Positions 21,721-23,888 of a stretch of 23,888 nucleotides of DNA are shown piece after piece; the first letter of the stretch is position 1, and the number at the start of each line of letters is the position of its first letter. The translations under genes were made by a program, and so were the position numbers. The stretch comes from DATBAK01 sp036787815 (GTDB lineage: Bacteria > Actinomycetota > Acidimicrobiia > IMCC26256 > PALSA-610): positions 1 to 23,888 of the forward strand of contig DAIQOP010000024.1 of NCBI GenBank assembly GCA_036787815.1, written 5' to 3'. The notes under the pieces were generated by a model. The model was given only the letters and a program-made list of their open reading frames with translations, was not told the DNA's origin and did no database searches.

Positions 21721-22593
21721 TCAGTGATTCGCCCCGGTCTTGGCGATGACCGAGTCGGAGAAGCGGCCGAGCTGGGTTCGCAGGGTCTCGATGTCGAATC
21801 CGAGCGGTGGGATCACGTAGCGCGTCACACCGAGGTCGGCGCCGCGCTGAACCGATTCGAGATCGAGACCGCCGCCGCTCGTGATCTCGATCGCCGCAGG
21901 GTCGCGGCCGGCCTCGACGGCCGCGGCGCGCATCGTGTCGAGGAGCGCGGCCAGGCCGCTTCCGGGGTCGCGCCCGGGGAAGAAACCGTCGCCGATGCGC
22001 CCGGCCCGCTTGGCCGCGGCCGTGGTGTGGCCGCCGATGTGAATGGGCACGCCGTCGGGGTTGGCGGGCTTCGGGTACGAGTTGAGCTCGCCGAAGTCGG
22101 TGAACTCGCCGGTGAACGCGGTCGTCGGCTCGCGCCAGAGCCGGCGCATCACCTCGATGTACTCGTCGGTGCGGGCTCCACGGCGCTCGAACGGGATCCC
22201 GAGCGCGTCGAACTCTTCGCGCAGCCAGCCGACACCGATGCCGAGGTCGACCCGCCCGCCCGAGAGGCGATCGAGGGTGGCGACCTCCTTCGCCAGCACC
22301 AGCGGATTGCGCTGCGGAAGGATGAGGATCCCGGTCGCGAGCCGGATCCGCGTGGTGGCCGCGGCCACGTACGCGAGCCAGATCAGCGGATCCGTGATCG
22401 CCACCTGCTCGCCGCCGGGCATCCGGCCGTCGGGCGAGTAGGGGTACTCGGACGCGTAGCCCGTCGGAACCACCACGTGCTCGACGGTCCAGAGCGATTC
22501 GAAGCCGAGCTCCTCCGCGAGTCGGGCGAGCCCGACCGCGAGCTCGGGGTCTCCGAGGGGCCCGGCGTTGGCGAACGCGATCCCGAACTTCAT
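21721..22593 (-). CDS. LLM class (luciferase-like) F420-dependent oxidoreductase
   Basis: TIM-barrel flavin/deazaflavin oxidoreductase of 290 residues. Family pattern: MKFGIAFANAGPLGDPELAVGLARLAEELGFESLWTVEHVVVP at the start, TTRIRLATGILILPQRNPLVLAKEVATLDRLSGGRVDLGIGVGWLREEF in the middle, and PIHIGGHTTAAAKRAGRIGDGFFP. These segments characterise the actinobacterial subgroup predicted to use coenzyme F420 rather than FMN. Substrate unknown. The adjacent divergent gene encodes F420:NADPH oxidoreductase, which supports F420 use. The ATG at 22593 has a -10-like TAGGCT 8 nt upstream and little or no leader. Confidence 0.9.
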   Translation of the reverse strand: MKFGIAFANAGPLGDPELAVGLARLAEELGFESLWTVEHVVVPTGYASEYPYSPDGRMPGGEQVAITDPLIWLAYVAAATTRIRLATGILILPQRNPLVLAKEVATLDRLSGGRVDLGIGVGWLREEFDALGIPFERRGARTDEYIEVMRRLWREPTTAFTGEFTDFGELNSYPKPANPDGVPIHIGGHTTAAAKRAGRIGDGFFPGRDPGSGLAALLDTMRAAAVEAGRDPAAIEITSGGGLDLESVQRGADLGVTRYVIPPLGFDIETLRTQLGRFSDSVIAKTGANH

Positions 22594-22601
22594 GGGGCGG
22601 C

Positions 22602-22607
22602 AGCCTA
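22602..22607 (-). promoter_or_regulatory. -10 element of the LLM oxidoreductase promoter
   Basis: TAGGCT on the minus strand, 8 nt before the ATG at 22593, so the leader would be absent or 1-2 nt long. With a 17-nt spacer its -35 would fall at 22625-22630, in the centre of the dyad at 22610-22644. Confidence 0.5.
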
Positions 22608-22609
22608 CG

Positions 22610-22644
22610 GGAGGGTGGGGCGAGAGCGCCTCGCCGAGCCCTCC
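22610..22644. promoter_or_regulatory. 35-bp two-part dyad in the LLM/npdG divergent promoter region
   Basis: Symmetric nested inverted repeat: GGAGGG (22610-22615), 3 nt, GGCGAG (22619-22624), 5-nt centre, CTCGCC (22630-22635), 3 nt, CCCTCC (22639-22644). All twelve arm positions pair. It sits between the two divergent -10 boxes and covers the expected -35 of the LLM gene. A shared operator is likely; the regulator is not in the window. Confidence 0.5.
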
Positions 22645-22656
22645 TTCGCTGGCCCC

Positions 22657-22662
22657 TATATT
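22657..22662 (+). promoter_or_regulatory. -10 element of a predicted leaderless npdG promoter
   Basis: TATATT, an AT-only stretch in very GC-rich DNA, exactly 6 nt before the ATG at 22669. No Shine-Dalgarno. Confidence 0.6.
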
Positions 22663-22668
22663 TCTCCG

Positions 22669-23319
22669 ATGCGCATCGGCATCTTGGGGGCAACGGGTCC
22701 GGCCGGTCGAGGCCTCGCGGCCCGACTGGCGAGTGTGGGACACGAGGTGCTGTTCGGGTCCCGTGAGGTCGAGCGCGCGAAGCAGGTGGTCGACGAGCTG
22801 CGCCTCGAATGGGGCGATCGGGTCGCCGGGCTGATCCCGTGCGACAACGCGTGGGCCTGCGACGCGCCGGTCGTGATCCTCGCCGTCAACGCCGACTCCG
22901 CGATCCTCACGGTGAAGCAGCACGCCTCGCGGCTGGCGGGCAAGGTCGTCGTCTCGATGGCGAACCACCTCGTGCGCAACGGCAACGAGTTCAACGCGAT
23001 CCTCCCGCCCCACGGATCGATCGCCGCGGAGATCCAGGCGTTGCTGTGGGACTCCGATGTCTGCACCGCGTTCCACCTCGTTCCCGCCGCGGAGTTCGGC
23101 GAGCTCAACCACGAGATGGAGAGCGACGTCGTGGTGCTCGGCAACGACGACGCGGCCCGCCAGACCCTGATGGACATCACCCGGAGCATCCCCAAGCTGC
23201 GCGCGCTCGACGGCGGGTCGTTGCAGAACGCGGTGGGGATGGAGACGTTCGCGGCGGTGCTGCTCACGATCAACGTTCGCCACAAGGGTCGGGCGAGCCT
23301 GCGGCTCACGGGAGTCTGA
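22669..23319 (+). CDS. npdG: F420H2:NADP oxidoreductase (NADPH-dependent F420 reductase)
   Basis: Transfers hydride between NADP(H) and coenzyme F420, setting the pool of reduced F420 for F420-dependent enzymes. It has 216 residues, the normal length. The N-terminal Rossmann motif is MRIGILGATGPAGRGLAARLASVGHEVLFGSRE, with the GSR that favours NADP. Also seen are VVILAVNADSAILTV, KVVVSMANHLVRNGNEF and the F420-site segment TAFHLVPAAEFGELNHE. The C-terminal helix region RALDGGSLQNAVGMETFAAVLLTINVRHKGRASLRLTGV is typical of the family. Divergent from the LLM oxidoreductase over a 75-bp shared region and followed after 4 nt by mshC. Confidence 0.92.
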   Translation: MRIGILGATGPAGRGLAARLASVGHEVLFGSREVERAKQVVDELRLEWGDRVAGLIPCDNAWACDAPVVILAVNADSAILTVKQHASRLAGKVVVSMANHLVRNGNEFNAILPPHGSIAAEIQALLWDSDVCTAFHLVPAAEFGELNHEMESDVVVLGNDDAARQTLMDITRSIPKLRALDGGSLQNAVGMETFAAVLLTINVRHKGRASLRLTGV

Positions 23320-23323
23320 CCGC

Positions 23324-23888
23324 GTGCGTCTCTACGACACCGCGCAACGCGCGGTCGTGCCGTTCGAGCCGCCCTCCACCGTACGCATGTACGTGTGCGG
23401 GATCACCCCGTACGACTCGACGCATCTCGGTCACGCAGCCACGTACCTCACCTACGACCTGCTGGTGCGCAGGCTCGAAGACCTCGGCCACGAGGTCCGC
23501 ATGGTGCGCAACATCACGGACGTCGACGATTCGATCCTGCCGAAGGCGCGCGAGCTCGGCATTCCCTACCTGGAGCTCGCCGAAGCCGAGATGGCCCGGT
23601 TCCACTCCGACATGGACGCGCTCGACATGCGGCCGCCCGTCGCCGAGCCGCGCGCGACCGAGGCGATCGGCGGGATCATCGAGCTCGTCGGCCGGTTGCT
23701 CGACTCGGGGCACGCGTACCTCACGCACGGTACGGCGTACTTCGACGTCAGCTCGTTCGCGCGCTTCGGTGAGCTCTCGCACTACTCGCCGGAGGCGATG
23801 GTGAAGCTCGCCCGGCTCCGCGGCGGCAACCCCGACGACCCACACCGCCGCGCCCTGCGCCGCCAACAGCTCGGCGATAGCGCGCCCG
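23324..23888 (+). CDS. mshC: mycothiol ligase MshC (L-cysteine:1D-myo-inositol 2-amino-2-deoxy-alpha-D-glucopyranoside ligase), 3' end missing
   Basis: ATP-dependent ligase joining cysteine to GlcN-inositol in mycothiol synthesis; a paralogue of cysteinyl-tRNA synthetase. About 188 residues are visible before the window ends. The start VRLYDTAQRAVVPFEPPSTVRMYVCGITPYDSTHLGHAATYLTYDLLVRRLEDLGHEV contains the zinc cysteine in CGITPYD and the HIGH-like HLGH. The CGITPYD..HLGHAATY form separates MshC from CysS, which has CGPTVY..HIGN. Then come RNITDVDDSIL and the late LARLRGGNPDDPHRRALR segment, which fits the RGGDP region of MshC. GTG start 4 nt after npdG, so the two are probably cotranscribed. 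KMSKS-like and C-terminal parts lie outside the window. Confidence 0.88.
   Translation, partial: MRLYDTAQRAVVPFEPPSTVRMYVCGITPYDSTHLGHAATYLTYDLLVRRLEDLGHEVRMVRNITDVDDSILPKARELGIPYLELAEAEMARFHSDMDALDMRPPVAEPRATEAIGGIIELVGRLLDSGHAYLTHGTAYFDVSSFARFGELSHYSPEAMVKLARLRGGNPDDPHRRALRRQQLGDSAP

Noticed and set aside
23324..23888. Cysteinyl-tRNA synthetase (cysS)
   Set aside because: The signature is CGITPYD...HLGHAATY, the MshC form, not CGPTVY...HIGN of CysS. The C-terminal half is missing, so a small doubt remains.

Overview
The window is a piece of a high-GC (roughly 70% by eye) actinobacterial chromosome, most likely from the class Acidimicrobiia. The support is: a dcw-type division cluster with FtsZ, SepF, YggT and DivIVA in the order known from Streptomyces and relatives; a mycothiol ligase (MshC); a coenzyme F420 module (F420:NADPH reductase and a luciferase-like oxidoreductase); and a secreted protein with G-H-G-Y-W-L-V-A-S-D-G-G-V-F-S-type repeats that I associate with Acidimicrobiia. 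A run of ten Ns inside ftsQ shows that this is a draft scaffold.

Layout. 1-7111 (+): end of murC, murB, ftsQ (broken by the gap), ftsZ, a YggS/YlmE PLP-binding protein, sepF, yggT and divIVA. This covers peptidoglycan precursor synthesis, the Z-ring and its membrane anchor, and polar growth. 7156-10278 (-): ileS, convergent with divIVA. 10381-14622 (+): a secreted repeat/L,D-transpeptidase fusion, a DUF167 protein, a TraR/DksA zinc-finger protein with a histone H1-like lysine/alanine tail, lspA and rluD. 14619-15058 (-): an Rrf2-family regulator preceded by a predicted 11-codon leader peptide. 15125-19898 (+): a nucleotide pyrophosphatase/phosphodiesterase-family protein and dnaE. 19943-22593 (-): a multi-pass GT-C-like membrane protein and an F420-type oxidoreductase. 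22669-23888 (+): F420:NADPH oxidoreductase and the start of mshC, cut by the window edge.

Genes within blocks are tightly coupled (GTGA overlaps at murC/murB and lspA/rluD; CTGA at ftsZ/yggS and possibly LLM/membrane protein). At the block starts a TANNNT -10 hexamer repeatedly lies only 6-8 nt before the start codon (divIVA, ileS, the Rrf2 leader peptide, the phosphodiesterase, the LLM oxidoreductase and npdG), which points to leaderless transcripts. Several of these promoters carry perfect inverted repeats that look like operators. Two inverted DnaA boxes lie upstream of dnaE.

No mobile element, CRISPR array, tRNA, rRNA or defence system was seen, and no intergenic stretch exceeds 300 bases (the longest is 3135-3365). 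The window is mostly housekeeping. The new material is in regulation (leaderless promoters, the coupled leader peptide, dyads, DnaA boxes), the repeat/transpeptidase fusion, and a repairable assembly break in ftsQ.
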